12,546 nt of DNA from Galbitalea sp036495225. GTDB lineage: Bacteria; Actinomycetota; Actinomycetes; Actinomycetales; Microbacteriaceae. The position numbers and the translations under genes are program-made. This document shows, piece after piece, positions 1 through 7,108 of this stretch. Below the pieces are notes generated by a model that was not told where the DNA came from, ran no database searches, and was given only the letters and a program-made list of their open reading frames with translations. The stretch spans positions 1 through 12,546 of the forward strand of contig DASXNG010000187.1 in NCBI GenBank assembly GCA_036495225.1, read 5' to 3'. Position 1 is the stretch's first letter. Each line of letters opens with the position of its first letter.

Positions 1-3
1 CCG

Positions 4-198
4 GTGTCGACTGTTCCGCTCCCCGTCAATCAGACCAAGACGTGGACCACGCAGGACGGCACCGACATCGCGGTGGAGGACATGACACCTCGTCACAGAG
101 GGAATGTGATCAGGATGCTGGCTCGCAAGAGTGGCACACCGAACCTCGTTGAGTCATATCCACTTGTCATAAGGCTCCGGGAGTTGGGCGTCGAATGA
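4..198 (+). CDS. small conserved-type phage protein, 64 aa (start may lie upstream)
   Basis: An open frame runs from the window edge to a TGA that overlaps the next ATG (ATGA). The annotated start is a GTG at base 4, but only three bases precede it, so the ribosome binding site cannot be judged and the true start may lie outside the window. The protein has a W-T-x-x-D-G-T-D-I pattern at residues 14-22, then D-M-T-P-R-H-R-x-N-V-I-R-M-L at about 26-39. This looks like small early proteins common in actinophages (recollection, not a search). It has no signal peptide, membrane segment or catalytic motif, and is short, charged and probably cytoplasmic. Function unknown. Its coupling to the coiled-coil gene downstream suggests it belongs to the same early operon. 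Confidence 0.6.
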   Translation: MSTVPLPVNQTKTWTTQDGTDIAVEDMTPRHRGNVIRMLARKSGTPNLVESYPLVIRLRELGVE

Positions 199-590
199 AC
201 GACATGGTGCACCTCCCCACCGGGGAGTTGATCGAATACCAGCCCGTCTCATCGCTGGAGATCGAGTTCATCATCCGCGAGATCGGTGACCGGCTCGAAG
301 CCGCCGTGAAGGTCATCGACCAGCTTCAACGCGCCAGGTACGACGCGGAAGCCGACTACTCGAAAGCGTTCGAGACCGCGAAGCTCACGAGCAAATACGA
401 GCTGTTCTCCGACCGTCGCGCCGCCGCGATCCTCGAGTGCCTTCCCCTGCAGCGGGAACTCAACGAGGCGAAAGCGAAGCTCCACCACGCAGAGAACCTG
501 CAAGAGGCCCTGAAATCGAAGCTCATGGGCTACCAGAACATCAACAAGGTCAACGGTGCTGCGTACAGCGTCGGCGGCATCGGCAGATAG
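195..590 (+). CDS. coiled-coil early phage protein, 131 aa
   Basis: The ATG at 195 overlaps the previous stop, which implies translational coupling; a second ATG at 204 is an alternative start. From about residue 21 to 115 the protein is almost entirely helix-forming and rich in Glu, Lys, Arg, Ala and Leu with heptad-like spacing, so a coiled coil or long helical hairpin is likely. It ends in a short Gly-rich tail after a Y-Q-N-I-N-K-V segment (about 117-123). Proteins with this shape and a similar Y-Q-x-I-N-K tail occur in early regions of many actinophages; they have no established function that I can name. It lacks transmembrane and enzymatic motifs. It could act as an oligomerising scaffold or nucleic-acid mediator, but that is only inference from shape. 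Confidence 0.75.
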   Translation: MNDMVHLPTGELIEYQPVSSLEIEFIIREIGDRLEAAVKVIDQLQRARYDAEADYSKAFETAKLTSKYELFSDRRAAAILECLPLQRELNEAKAKLHHAENLQEALKSKLMGYQNINKVNGAAYSVGGIGR

Positions 591-598
591 GCATCCCC

Positions 599-1225
599 AT
601 GTTCAAAGCAACCCGCCCCAACGGTACCGACTTCAAGACCGGTCGCATCCACTACGACTTGGTAGGAGGAACGGTCAAGCACCCTCACCCGTTGACCGCA
701 GGCGATCCGGATGCATCCGGTTACATCTCGGTCGCCACCGTCGCGACGGACTGCACTTCCTTCAACTGGCCAGCACGCCTGTTCGAGGTGGAGATCGTCG
801 GCGAGAAGTGGGCGCCTCACGCGGGCTCGATGCCGAACAAGATGGCTGGCCACGAGATCCGGATTCTCGCCGAGCTTCCCGCCTGGCAACTCTTCGGGCC
901 GCTGGGCTACCAGATCGTCGCGATCATCGATGCGTTCGGTGCGATGGACTACGACCAACGTCGCGCGCGCAGTGCTGCACGGCCAAAGGGATGGTCGGAC
1001 GCGTACAGCGAACTGTGGTCGGTGGTCGCCGACGGCCGGGCCGACCGGGCGGGTCTCGGGGCGGCGCGGTATGCGCTGTACGACCGCCTGGACGGCTGGC
1101 GCGTCGGCCACGCGGCCTACGGCGCTGCTCTCGCTGTCCTGTGCAAGGAGTTCCTGACCACTGAAACCTACGACGCTCTCGTCGCCCCGTATCTCGACGT
1201 CATCGCGGTGGCCACGGAATCATGA
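599..1225 (+). CDS. DUF7666-like phage protein, 208 aa
   Basis: The start chosen is the ATG at 599, eight bases after the stop of the preceding gene; the open frame extends further upstream but only through that coding gene. The N-terminal 75 residues read G-T-D-F-K-T-G-R-I-H-Y, then D-A-S-G-Y-I-S-V-A-T, then W-P-A-R-L-F-E-V-E-I-V-G-E. This pattern is typical of a phage and bacterial family of unknown function (DUF7666-type, from memory). The middle (about 95-120) holds L-A-E-L-P-A-W-Q-x-F-G-P-x-G. The C-terminal 80 residues are helical and Ala/Arg-rich with several Trp and Tyr, where relatives often carry Ala-rich repeats. No catalytic residues can be identified. The stop overlaps the next start as ATGA. 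Role unknown; it sits with other accessory genes immediately upstream of the modification genes. Confidence 0.7.
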   Translation: MFKATRPNGTDFKTGRIHYDLVGGTVKHPHPLTAGDPDASGYISVATVATDCTSFNWPARLFEVEIVGEKWAPHAGSMPNKMAGHEIRILAELPAWQLFGPLGYQIVAIIDAFGAMDYDQRRARSAARPKGWSDAYSELWSVVADGRADRAGLGAARYALYDRLDGWRVGHAAYGAALAVLCKEFLTTETYDALVAPYLDVIAVATES

Positions 1226-1443
1226 GCCCGAAGGGGAAGGACCTGTCTGCCGCGATCAGGAAGCTCGGCTTCTCGATTGCGCGTGACGCGCGCCGCCAAC
1301 AGTTCGTCGTGCGCAGCGATGAGCGCGAGGTGGGTTGGTTCGAAACCTCTGACGATGCCGCTTTCACGTTCGGGTATGTGGGTCTGATTTCGTGCTTGTC
1401 GTGGTTCGAGTTCTCCGTTGAACTTCACGCGGTGAAGGCATGA
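1222..1443 (+). CDS. hypothetical protein, 73 aa
   Basis: A small gene with 4-base ATGA overlaps at both ends, to the 208-residue protein before it and the large helicase-methyltransferase after it. The first half is basic (Lys and Arg rich, with A-R-D-A-R-R-Q at about 21-27). The second half is neutral and aromatic, with W-F-E and a Phe/Tyr/Trp-rich C-terminus (about residues 49-64). No family is recognised. The tight coupling to the next gene suggests co-production, perhaps as a small accessory factor, but nothing in the residues shows a function. It is supported as a gene mainly by its perfect fit between two overlaps and by reading in the operon direction. Confidence 0.6.
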   Translation: MSPKGKDLSAAIRKLGFSIARDARRQQFVVRSDEREVGWFETSDDAAFTFGYVGLISCLSWFEFSVELHAVKA

Positions 1444-4406
1444 ACGGCTACGACGAGTTCCTGCGTGAGAAGGTCAACTTCGATCAGCACTACGGCTTCG
1501 AGATTGATGACTCGGAGATCAACCCGCTCCTGTTCCCCCACCAACGCGACATTGTCCGCTGGGCCGTGTACGGCGGCCGGCGTGCCCTGTTCGAATCGTT
1601 CGGGCTTGGCAAGTCGGTGCAGCAGGTGGAGATCGTCCGCATCTGCGCCGCCCACGAGAGAGGCTACGGCCTCATCGTGTGCCCGTTGGGCGTGCGCCAA
1701 GAGTTCATGCGCGACGCCGCCCTGCTCGGGGTGGAAGCGAAGTTCATCCGCACCGCCGAAGAGATGAACGGCCCCGGCCTCTACCTGACGAACTACGAAT
1801 CGATCCGCGACGGGAAACTGGACCCCAACCTGTTCGACGCCGTCAGCCTCGACGAGGCATCCATCCTGCGGTCGTTCGGCTCGAAGACCTACCAGACGTT
1901 CCTGCCCCTGTTCTCAGAGGTGAAGTTCCGCTTCGTCGCCACCGCAACCCCGTCACCGAACCGGTACAAGGAACTCATCCACTACGCCGGCTTCCTTGGC
2001 GTGATGGACACTGGGCAGGCTCTCACCAGGTTCTTCCAGCGCGATTCCACGCAAGCCAACAACCTGACCCTGTACCCGCACAAAGTGCGCGAGTTCTGGC
2101 TGTGGCTGAACTCGTGGTCGATCTTCCTGCAGAAGCCCTCCGACCTCGGCTACTCCGACGAAGGCTACGACCTGCCCGAGATTGAGGTGGTCTTCCACGA
2201 GGTTGCCGTCGACCACTCTCACGCGAACGTCGACCGTGACGGGCAAGCGCAGATGTTCCGGGGCGGTGCCCTGTCGATCATCGACGCCGCGAAAGAGAAG
2301 CGCGACACCATCGACCTCCGGGTAGCGAAAGCCGCCGAGCTGGTTGCCGAGTCACCGGAGGATCACTTCATCCTCTGGCATGACCTCGAAGACGAGCGCC
2401 GTGCGCTCGAGGATGCTTTCCCAACGGACTCGTACAACAACTGGCTCGCGTTCAAGGACGGCAACGCGCGAGCTCTCGAATTGTACGAGAGACACTATTC
2501 CGCCTATCAATACGCGGACGGCCGCGAACGCAAGCTGTTCATGGGACCGGGCGAGAAGACCGTTCTGCTCACGCGCGACGGCTCAGCTCTATTCGGTTGG
2601 CGGAAGTTCAGGGACGACTCGGGACAGACCGGAATCAACTGCTCGGTGTTCAGGAATGAAGGCGGTCTTCTCTCATCCGATCTGATCCGCGAAGCAATGG
2701 CCATCGCGTGGCAACGCTGGCCAGGCGAACGTCTGTACACCTATGTGAACTCGGACCGGATCGCGTCGGAGAACCCGGGCTACTGCTTCAAGCAAGCTGG
2801 ATGGTCAAGCGCGGGCAAGACGAAGGGTGGCTTGCACATCCTTGCGGCCACGCCAGACGTGGATGTGCCCGAGGTACAGAAACGTGTCGAAATGAGTTCG
2901 ATCTTCGGCTCCCTCGACCTTGATACGCGCGAGCAACGCATCATCGACTTCTCCGACGGCAAGAGCCGCATCCTCGCGACGAAACCGGAGCTCTCCGGCT
3001 CTGGCTGCAACTTCCAACGCCACTGCCACCGGGCGATCTTCGTCGGCGTGGGCTTCAAGTTCAACGACTTCATCCAAGCCATCCACCGCATCCAACGGTT
3101 CCAACAAACCGAGGTCGTGCGCATCGACATCATCCACGCCGAGTCCGAGTCCGAAGTTGTCGCGACCCTGCTCGAGAAGTGGGAACAGCACAGAGAGTTG
3201 ACCGCCAGCATGACCGAAATCATCCGCGAGCACGGACTGAACAAAACGAATATCACCGACGCTCTCGCGCGATCGATGGGAGTCGACCGGATCGAAGCAT
3301 CCGGTGAGGGGTGGACGCTCGTCAACAACGACTGTGTGGTCGAAACGAAGGCGATGGATGAGAACTCGGTCGACCTGATCGTCACCTCAATTCCGTTCTC
3401 CAACCACTACGAGTACACGCCCTCCTACAACGACTTCGGCCACACAGACAACAACGATCACTTCTGGGCGCAGATGGACCACCTCACCCCGGAGCTGCTC
3501 CGGGTGCTCGCGCCAGGTCGCATCTACGCCTGCCACGTGAAGGACCGCATCCTGTTCGGCTCCGTCACGGGCGCCGGCGTCCCCACCTCGTCACCGTTCC
3601 ACGCTGAGGCGATCAACCATGGCATCAAGCACGGCTTCGACTACATGGGCATGATCACCGTCGTCACCGACGTCGTCAGGGAGAACAACCAGACCTATCG
3701 CCTCGGCTGGTCCGAGAACGCCAAGGACGGCACGAAGATGGGTGTCGGCTCCCCCGAGTACATCATCCTGTTTCACAAACCCCAGTCCGACCGGACGAAG
3801 GGCTACGCCGACATCCCGGTCGTGAAGTCGAAACGGGACTACACGCGGGCACACTGGCAGGTCGACGCGCACTCGTTCTGGCGTTCCTCCGGTGAGCGTC
3901 ACTTCACCCCGGACGAGCTCGCGCAACTCCCCGGCGACCAGATGTCTCGCCTGTTCACCGAGCAGACCCTGCGTGAGGTGTACGACTACGAGTCGCACAT
4001 CAAGATCGGCGAGGAACTCGAAGGTCGCGGCGCCCTGCCGGCGACGTTCATGTCCCTCGCTCCCGGTTCGCACCACCCGGATGTCTGGCATGACGTGAAC
4101 CGCATGCTGACCCTCAACGGGGAGCAGAAACGCCGCAACTTGATGATGCACGTCTGCCCTCTCCAGTTCGACATTGTCGACCGCCTCATCGGGCGCTTCT
4201 CCAACGAGGGGGACCTGGTCTACGACCCGTTCGGGGGTCTCGGGACAGTCCCGCTGCGCGCCGTGAAGATGGGCCGCAAGGGCCGCTCCACCGAACTGAA
4301 CTCCGGCTACTTCCTCGACTCCGTGAAGTATCTCGAGGCGGAAGAACGCAAACAGGTCATGCCCACGCTGTTCGACCTTGACGACTCGGAGCGTGAAGCG
4401 TCATGA
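1440..4406 (+). CDS. helicase / acetyltransferase-like insert / beta-class DNA methyltransferase fusion, 988 aa
   Basis: Residues 30-325 form the first SF2 lobe: a Walker A-like G-L-G-K-S (55-59), motif II D-E-A-S (138-141) and motif III A-T-A-T-P-S (167-172). The second lobe resumes near 485 with S-G-S-G-C-N-F-Q (519-526) and Q-A-I-H-R-I-Q-R (546-553), matching motifs V and VI. Between the lobes, about 331-475, is an additional domain (described separately). Residues 620-975 are a methyltransferase with motif IV-like T-S-I-P-F (649-653), a motif X-like H-V-C-P-L-Q-F (904-910) and SAM-binding D-P-F-G-G-L-G-T (929-936). Motif IV before motif I is the beta-class order (N6-adenine or N4-cytosine). 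Motif IV has Ile where canonical enzymes have the first Pro. It probably methylates phage DNA while translocating on it, protecting it from host restriction; no fused nuclease is visible. It is coupled to the C5 methyltransferase gene downstream. Helicase and methylase calls are firm; target base unknown. Confidence 0.9.
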   Translation: MNGYDEFLREKVNFDQHYGFEIDDSEINPLLFPHQRDIVRWAVYGGRRALFESFGLGKSVQQVEIVRICAAHERGYGLIVCPLGVRQEFMRDAALLGVEAKFIRTAEEMNGPGLYLTNYESIRDGKLDPNLFDAVSLDEASILRSFGSKTYQTFLPLFSEVKFRFVATATPSPNRYKELIHYAGFLGVMDTGQALTRFFQRDSTQANNLTLYPHKVREFWLWLNSWSIFLQKPSDLGYSDEGYDLPEIEVVFHEVAVDHSHANVDRDGQAQMFRGGALSIIDAAKEKRDTIDLRVAKAAELVAESPEDHFILWHDLEDERRALEDAFPTDSYNNWLAFKDGNARALELYERHYSAYQYADGRERKLFMGPGEKTVLLTRDGSALFGWRKFRDDSGQTGINCSVFRNEGGLLSSDLIREAMAIAWQRWPGERLYTYVNSDRIASENPGYCFKQAGWSSAGKTKGGLHILAATPDVDVPEVQKRVEMSSIFGSLDLDTREQRIIDFSDGKSRILATKPELSGSGCNFQRHCHRAIFVGVGFKFNDFIQAIHRIQRFQQTEVVRIDIIHAESESEVVATLLEKWEQHRELTASMTEIIREHGLNKTNITDALARSMGVDRIEASGEGWTLVNNDCVVETKAMDENSVDLIVTSIPFSNHYEYTPSYNDFGHTDNNDHFWAQMDHLTPELLRVLAPGRIYACHVKDRILFGSVTGAGVPTSSPFHAEAINHGIKHGFDYMGMITVVTDVVRENNQTYRLGWSENAKDGTKMGVGSPEYIILFHKPQSDRTKGYADIPVVKSKRDYTRAHWQVDAHSFWRSSGERHFTPDELAQLPGDQMSRLFTEQTLREVYDYESHIKIGEELEGRGALPATFMSLAPGSHHPDVWHDVNRMLTLNGEQKRRNLMMHVCPLQFDIVDRLIGRFSNEGDLVYDPFGGLGTVPLRAVKMGRKGRSTELNSGYFLDSVKYLEAEERKQVMPTLFDLDDSEREAS
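2430..2864 (+). other. GNAT/Mom-like domain inserted in the second helicase lobe
   Basis: About 145 residues (roughly 331-475 of the 988-residue protein) separate helicase text that would otherwise run from E-R-R-A-L-E-D-A-F-P directly to I-F-G-S-L-D-L-D-T-R-E-Q. Inside are R-H-Y-S-A-Y-Q-Y-A-D-G-R (351-362), F-M-G-P-G-E-K (367-373), F-G-W-R-K-F (385-390), a helix after R-N-E-G-G-L-L-S-S (405-413) and N-P-G-Y-C-F-K-Q-A-G-W (445-455). The last resembles the N-x-x-x-x-Y/F-x-x-x-G-F/W motif near the C-terminus of GNAT acyltransferases, the fold also assigned to phage Mu Mom, which modifies adenine. Similar stand-alone proteins occur in actinobacteria and their phages (recollection). By eye the codons include more A/T-ended ones than the flanks. 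The inserted status is a strong inference; the GNAT/Mom assignment is moderate. Confidence 0.6.
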
Positions 4407-6253
4407 GCACAGCAACGCTCGAGCGCACAGGCTACGCGCAACCCTCCGTCCCATGGAACGGCCTCACAGTCACGGACCTCTTCTGCGGTGCCGGCGGTTC
4501 ATCATCAGGTCTCGTCGCGTCCGGGTTCAAGGTCGTCATCGCCGCGAACCACTGGAAGATCGCGATCGACTCCCATCAGATCAACCACCCCGAAACTGAC
4601 CACTCGAGCGCCGACTTGTCGCAGGTGGACCCGTCCTACTTCCCGACGACTGACATCCTGTGGGCGTCGCCGGAGTGCACGAATCATTCGGTGGCGAAGG
4701 GCATCAAACGGCAGCGCGCCGTCAACGAAGCCCTGTTCGAGATGGAGGGCACACGCCCGCTCCCCGACGAAGCAGCGAACCGCTCCCGCGCCACCATGTG
4801 GGATGTCCCGCGGTTCGCGGAGTACCACCACTACAAGGCGATCATCATCGAGAACGTCGTCGACGCGTACCGGTGGCTCCCGTTCCCGCACTGGTTGGGC
4901 ACCATGGAAGCCCTGGGATACGAGCACGAGATCGTCTGGCTGAACTCGATGCATGCTCAGGCCCGCGGCCTCCCAGCCCCCCAGTCACGCGACCGCATGT
5001 ACGTGGTGTTCTGGCTGAAAGGCAACCGGAAGCCCGACATTCAGAAGTGGACGCGCCCTCAAGCGTTCTGCGAAACCCACGGTGTCATCACCGCAATGCA
5101 AGTGATGAAGAAGAAGGAGGCGTGGGGTCGGTACAGGGCGCAGTACGTGTACCGGTGCCCGAGCTGCGCGACCATCGTCGAGCCCGGCTGGCTGCCCGCG
5201 TCTAGCGCGATTGATTGGTCGATCGAGGGCACCCGCATCGGCGATCGCGACAAGCCGCTCAGCCCGAAGACGATGCTGCGTATCGAGAAGGGCATCGAGC
5301 GTTACTGGAAGCCGATCACTCTCGCGGCGGCGGGAAACACGTACGACGGCATCACGACCGGTTCCGAGTACTTGCGAGCATGGCCGGCCGAGGAACCGCT
5401 GCGGACGCAGAACACGACCGCTGAGTATGGTGTCGCGCTCCCACCGCTGATCACGGACGGCATCCGCGGTGAAGGGACAGTGCAGTCGGCCGCTGATCCG
5501 ATGCTGACGCAGACCACTGCTCAGACGAAGGGTGTCGCGTATCCCGCGTTCCTCGCCCAGTTCAGGGAGCGTGAGCGCACCATCGATCCATCCGCGGAGG
5601 TTCTGCCCACGGTTGTCTCGGACGGTGGCAATCATGCGCTCGTGCAGCATCCGCTGTTCGTGCCCGTCGAGGGGCGTGAGGGCAAGAACGCCTCGCCAGG
5701 TTCTCAGCCGCTCCGCACTCAGACGGTCAGGAACGAGACAGGCATCGTGGTCCCCCTCCGTAATCACGGGGTGGCGAAGCCCGCGAGCATGCCCGTCGAC
5801 ACTGTCTCGGCTGAGGGCAACCATCACGCCTTGCTGATGCGTAACAACACGGGCGGTGCGCAGATGTCCACACCAACCGAAGAAGTGATGCGCACCCTCA
5901 CCACAGGCGGCCACCAGTCGCTGATCGAGCATCCCTCGCGCGCGCTGCTGGTGGGCTACTACGGCAACGGCAGCGCAGCCCCTGTCACCCAGCCTCACGG
6001 CACGCTGACCACCGTCGACCGGTACAGCCTCATCACCGCCCCGGTGGAGATTGACGACTGCTACTTCCGGATGCTCACCCCCAACGAGATCAAGGTCGCC
6101 ATGGCGTTCGCGAGGGACTACTTCCTGTTGGGCACGAAGCGGGAGCAGGTGAAGCAGGCGGGCAACGCTGTCACACCTCCAGTTGCTCGCGACCTCGGCG
6201 CTGCCGTTGCTGAGTCCCTCGGTGCTGACATCCCGTGGGGGTGGGCAGCATGA
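4403..6253 (+). CDS. C5-cytosine DNA methyltransferase with zinc insert and repeats, 616 aa
   Basis: Expected to transfer methyl from SAM to C5 of cytosine in phage DNA. Motif I is D-L-F-C-G-A-G-G (25-32). The catalytic loop is S-P-E-C-T-N-H-S with Cys92, a variant of P-P-C-Q. Motif VI is I-I-E-N-V with Glu150. Motif VIII is P-Q-S-R-D-R-M-Y (193-200). Motif IX is R-M-L-T-P-N-E (556-562) and motif X is Q-A-G-N-A-V-T-P-P (585-593). At 223-255 a C-x2-H and a C-x2-C pair probably bind zinc. Between motifs VIII and IX, where target recognition normally sits, about 220 residues are made of degenerate repeats. The protein is much longer than a minimal C5 enzyme. The ATG overlaps the stop of the helicase-methyltransferase, so the two are likely made together. 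Cys and Glu are present, so activity is expected; the target sequence is unknown. A role in hyper-modification is possible but not shown. Confidence 0.92.
   Translation: MSTATLERTGYAQPSVPWNGLTVTDLFCGAGGSSSGLVASGFKVVIAANHWKIAIDSHQINHPETDHSSADLSQVDPSYFPTTDILWASPECTNHSVAKGIKRQRAVNEALFEMEGTRPLPDEAANRSRATMWDVPRFAEYHHYKAIIIENVVDAYRWLPFPHWLGTMEALGYEHEIVWLNSMHAQARGLPAPQSRDRMYVVFWLKGNRKPDIQKWTRPQAFCETHGVITAMQVMKKKEAWGRYRAQYVYRCPSCATIVEPGWLPASSAIDWSIEGTRIGDRDKPLSPKTMLRIEKGIERYWKPITLAAAGNTYDGITTGSEYLRAWPAEEPLRTQNTTAEYGVALPPLITDGIRGEGTVQSAADPMLTQTTAQTKGVAYPAFLAQFRERERTIDPSAEVLPTVVSDGGNHALVQHPLFVPVEGREGKNASPGSQPLRTQTVRNETGIVVPLRNHGVAKPASMPVDTVSAEGNHHALLMRNNTGGAQMSTPTEEVMRTLTTGGHQSLIEHPSRALLVGYYGNGSAAPVTQPHGTLTTVDRYSLITAPVEIDDCYFRMLTPNEIKVAMAFARDYFLLGTKREQVKQAGNAVTPPVARDLGAAVAESLGADIPWGWAA
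5384..6040 (+). repeat. about seven degenerate protein repeats in the C5 methyltransferase
   Basis: Repeats with a P-x-x-T-x-T-like core followed by a hydrophobic stretch recur across residues 328-546. The key Thr falls at about 335, 369, 403, 439, 467, 498 and 534, a spacing of 28-36 residues. Examples are P-L-R-T-Q-N-T-T, P-M-L-T-Q-T-T, V-L-P-T-V-V-S, P-L-R-T-Q-T-V, V-D-T-V-S, V-M-R-T-L-T-T and H-G-T-L-T-T. Several are followed by G-x-x-H-x-L or similar. The repetition is at protein level and is not obvious in the DNA. It lies where C5 methyltransferases place their target-recognition domain. Confidence 0.7.
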
Positions 6254-6564
6254 GCAACCAATACGACAACTCATCCGTCAGCGGACATCGCACATCGCTC
6301 GTCAGCAACGCCGAACGACCGCAATCGATGGACGATCTGCCCAAGCCTCCGGAATGGACTCTCGACGCGCTCTGCGCACAAACGGACCCGGAAGCCTTCT
6401 TCCCCGAAAAGGGCGGCACGACCAAAGACGCCAAGCGCGTCTGCGCCAAGTGCGATGTGCGCGAGCAATGCCTGCAATATGCACTCGCAAACGATGTGCA
6501 GTACGGCGTCTGGGGTGGATATTCCGCGATCGAACTCCGCAGGATGCGGAGGGCCGCAGCGTGA
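6250..6564 (+). CDS. WhiB-like iron-sulfur transcriptional regulator, 104 aa
   Basis: The four cluster-binding cysteines of the Wbl family are present: Cys42, then C-A-K-C (65-68) and Cys74, giving C-x22-C-x2-C-x5-C. They are followed by the G-V-W-G-G turn (86-90) and a basic tail R-R-M-R-R, which in Wbl proteins contacts DNA. Wbl proteins hold a 4Fe-4S cluster, bind the housekeeping sigma factor and alter promoter choice; they are confined to actinobacteria and their phages. The ATG at 6250 overlaps the methyltransferase stop. The open frame extends five codons further upstream, but those lie inside the preceding gene. The first 35 residues are unstructured and polar. Phage copies can imitate or block host WhiB2-type proteins, as for mycobacteriophage TM4; whether this one does is inference. 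Confidence 0.95.
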   Translation: MSNQYDNSSVSGHRTSLVSNAERPQSMDDLPKPPEWTLDALCAQTDPEAFFPEKGGTTKDAKRVCAKCDVREQCLQYALANDVQYGVWGGYSAIELRRMRRAAA

Positions 6565-6731
6565 ACCTCGGCCGCGAAATCGAAGAACGCCGGATGCTCG
6601 ACAGCTTCGGCGGGTACGACTGGGGCGACCCCATCATTCTCTGGACCGCACCACGCCACTGGCCTATCTTCACGATCGACCAGTTGGTCATTGCGGAGCG
6701 TGTTCTCGCGAACCAGGCGGCGGCATCATGA
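6561..6731 (+). CDS. hypothetical protein, 56 aa
   Basis: Read from a GTG that overlaps the WhiB stop (GTGA), with a GGAGGG run about four bases upstream. It ends in an ATGA overlap with the HNH gene. It is short, with acidic and basic N-terminal residues, a W-G-D-P-I-I-L-W-T-A-P segment (about 21-31) and a helical C-terminus ending N-Q-A-A-A-S. No family recognised and no catalytic motif. Support comes from the perfect fit between two overlapping neighbours. It may be an early inhibitor-like small protein, but there is no direct evidence for any role. Confidence 0.55.
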   Translation: MNLGREIEERRMLDSFGGYDWGDPIILWTAPRHWPIFTIDQLVIAERVLANQAAAS

Positions 6732-7108
6732 GCGAATTCCCCGCGTCCGTAATCCGCGACCTCAAGAAGCGCTCTCGCGGTCTCTGCGAAGGCTGCGGTG
6801 TCTCACAAGCCACCCAAGCCCACCATCGCCAGTACCGCTCCCGCGGAGGCTCAGACCTGCTCTCCAACGCCCTCCACCTCTGCGGGAGCGGTAACCACAC
6901 GGGTTGCCATGGAATCGCCCACACGGCCGCTGGCGAGGCTCTTGGCTGGTCCATCCGCTCCGGTTTCGACCCCGAGGAAGTGCCCGTGTTTCACAAGTTC
7001 GGAGGCACCTGGACGCGGCAGCCCGAAGGTTCCGAACCGGTACCAATCAACCAGTACGACGCCCGCGAATACATGGTGTCCATTCACGCAATCAAGGCGG
7101 TGGGGTAA
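6728..7108 (+). CDS. HNH endonuclease, 126 aa
   Basis: Contains C-E-G-C (about 20-23), then H-H-R-Q-Y-R-S-R-G-G (about 33-42), an Asn and L-H-L-C in the following 15 residues, then N-H-T-G-C-H-G-I-A-H. This is the beta-beta-alpha metal finger of HNH nucleases: a first His pair, a central Asn and a final His, with paired cysteines holding structural zinc. A C-terminal extension of about 60 residues has no recognised domain. Small HNH proteins next to replication genes are common in phages; roles include DNA processing, host DNA attack or homing. The start ATG overlaps the previous stop and the TAA overlaps the next ATG. It is not obviously a restriction partner of the methyltransferases, although that cannot be excluded. 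Confidence 0.85.
   Translation: MSEFPASVIRDLKKRSRGLCEGCGVSQATQAHHRQYRSRGGSDLLSNALHLCGSGNHTGCHGIAHTAAGEALGWSIRSGFDPEEVPVFHKFGGTWTRQPEGSEPVPINQYDAREYMVSIHAIKAVG

Noticed and set aside
437..598. Upstream extension of the DUF7666-like gene
   Set aside because: It overlaps 150 bases of the coiled-coil gene in another frame and is Arg/Pro-rich; the ATG at 599 gives the recognisable N-terminus.
4985..6274. 429-residue open frame on the minus strand
   Set aside because: Antisense to the C5 methyltransferase, whose motifs are complete; GC-rich codon bias produces long opposite frames. No recognisable domain.
1440..7108. Complete restriction-modification system
   Set aside because: The helicase-methyltransferase lacks a visible nuclease domain, and the HNH protein is of a common stand-alone phage type; the pairing cannot be supported from sequence.
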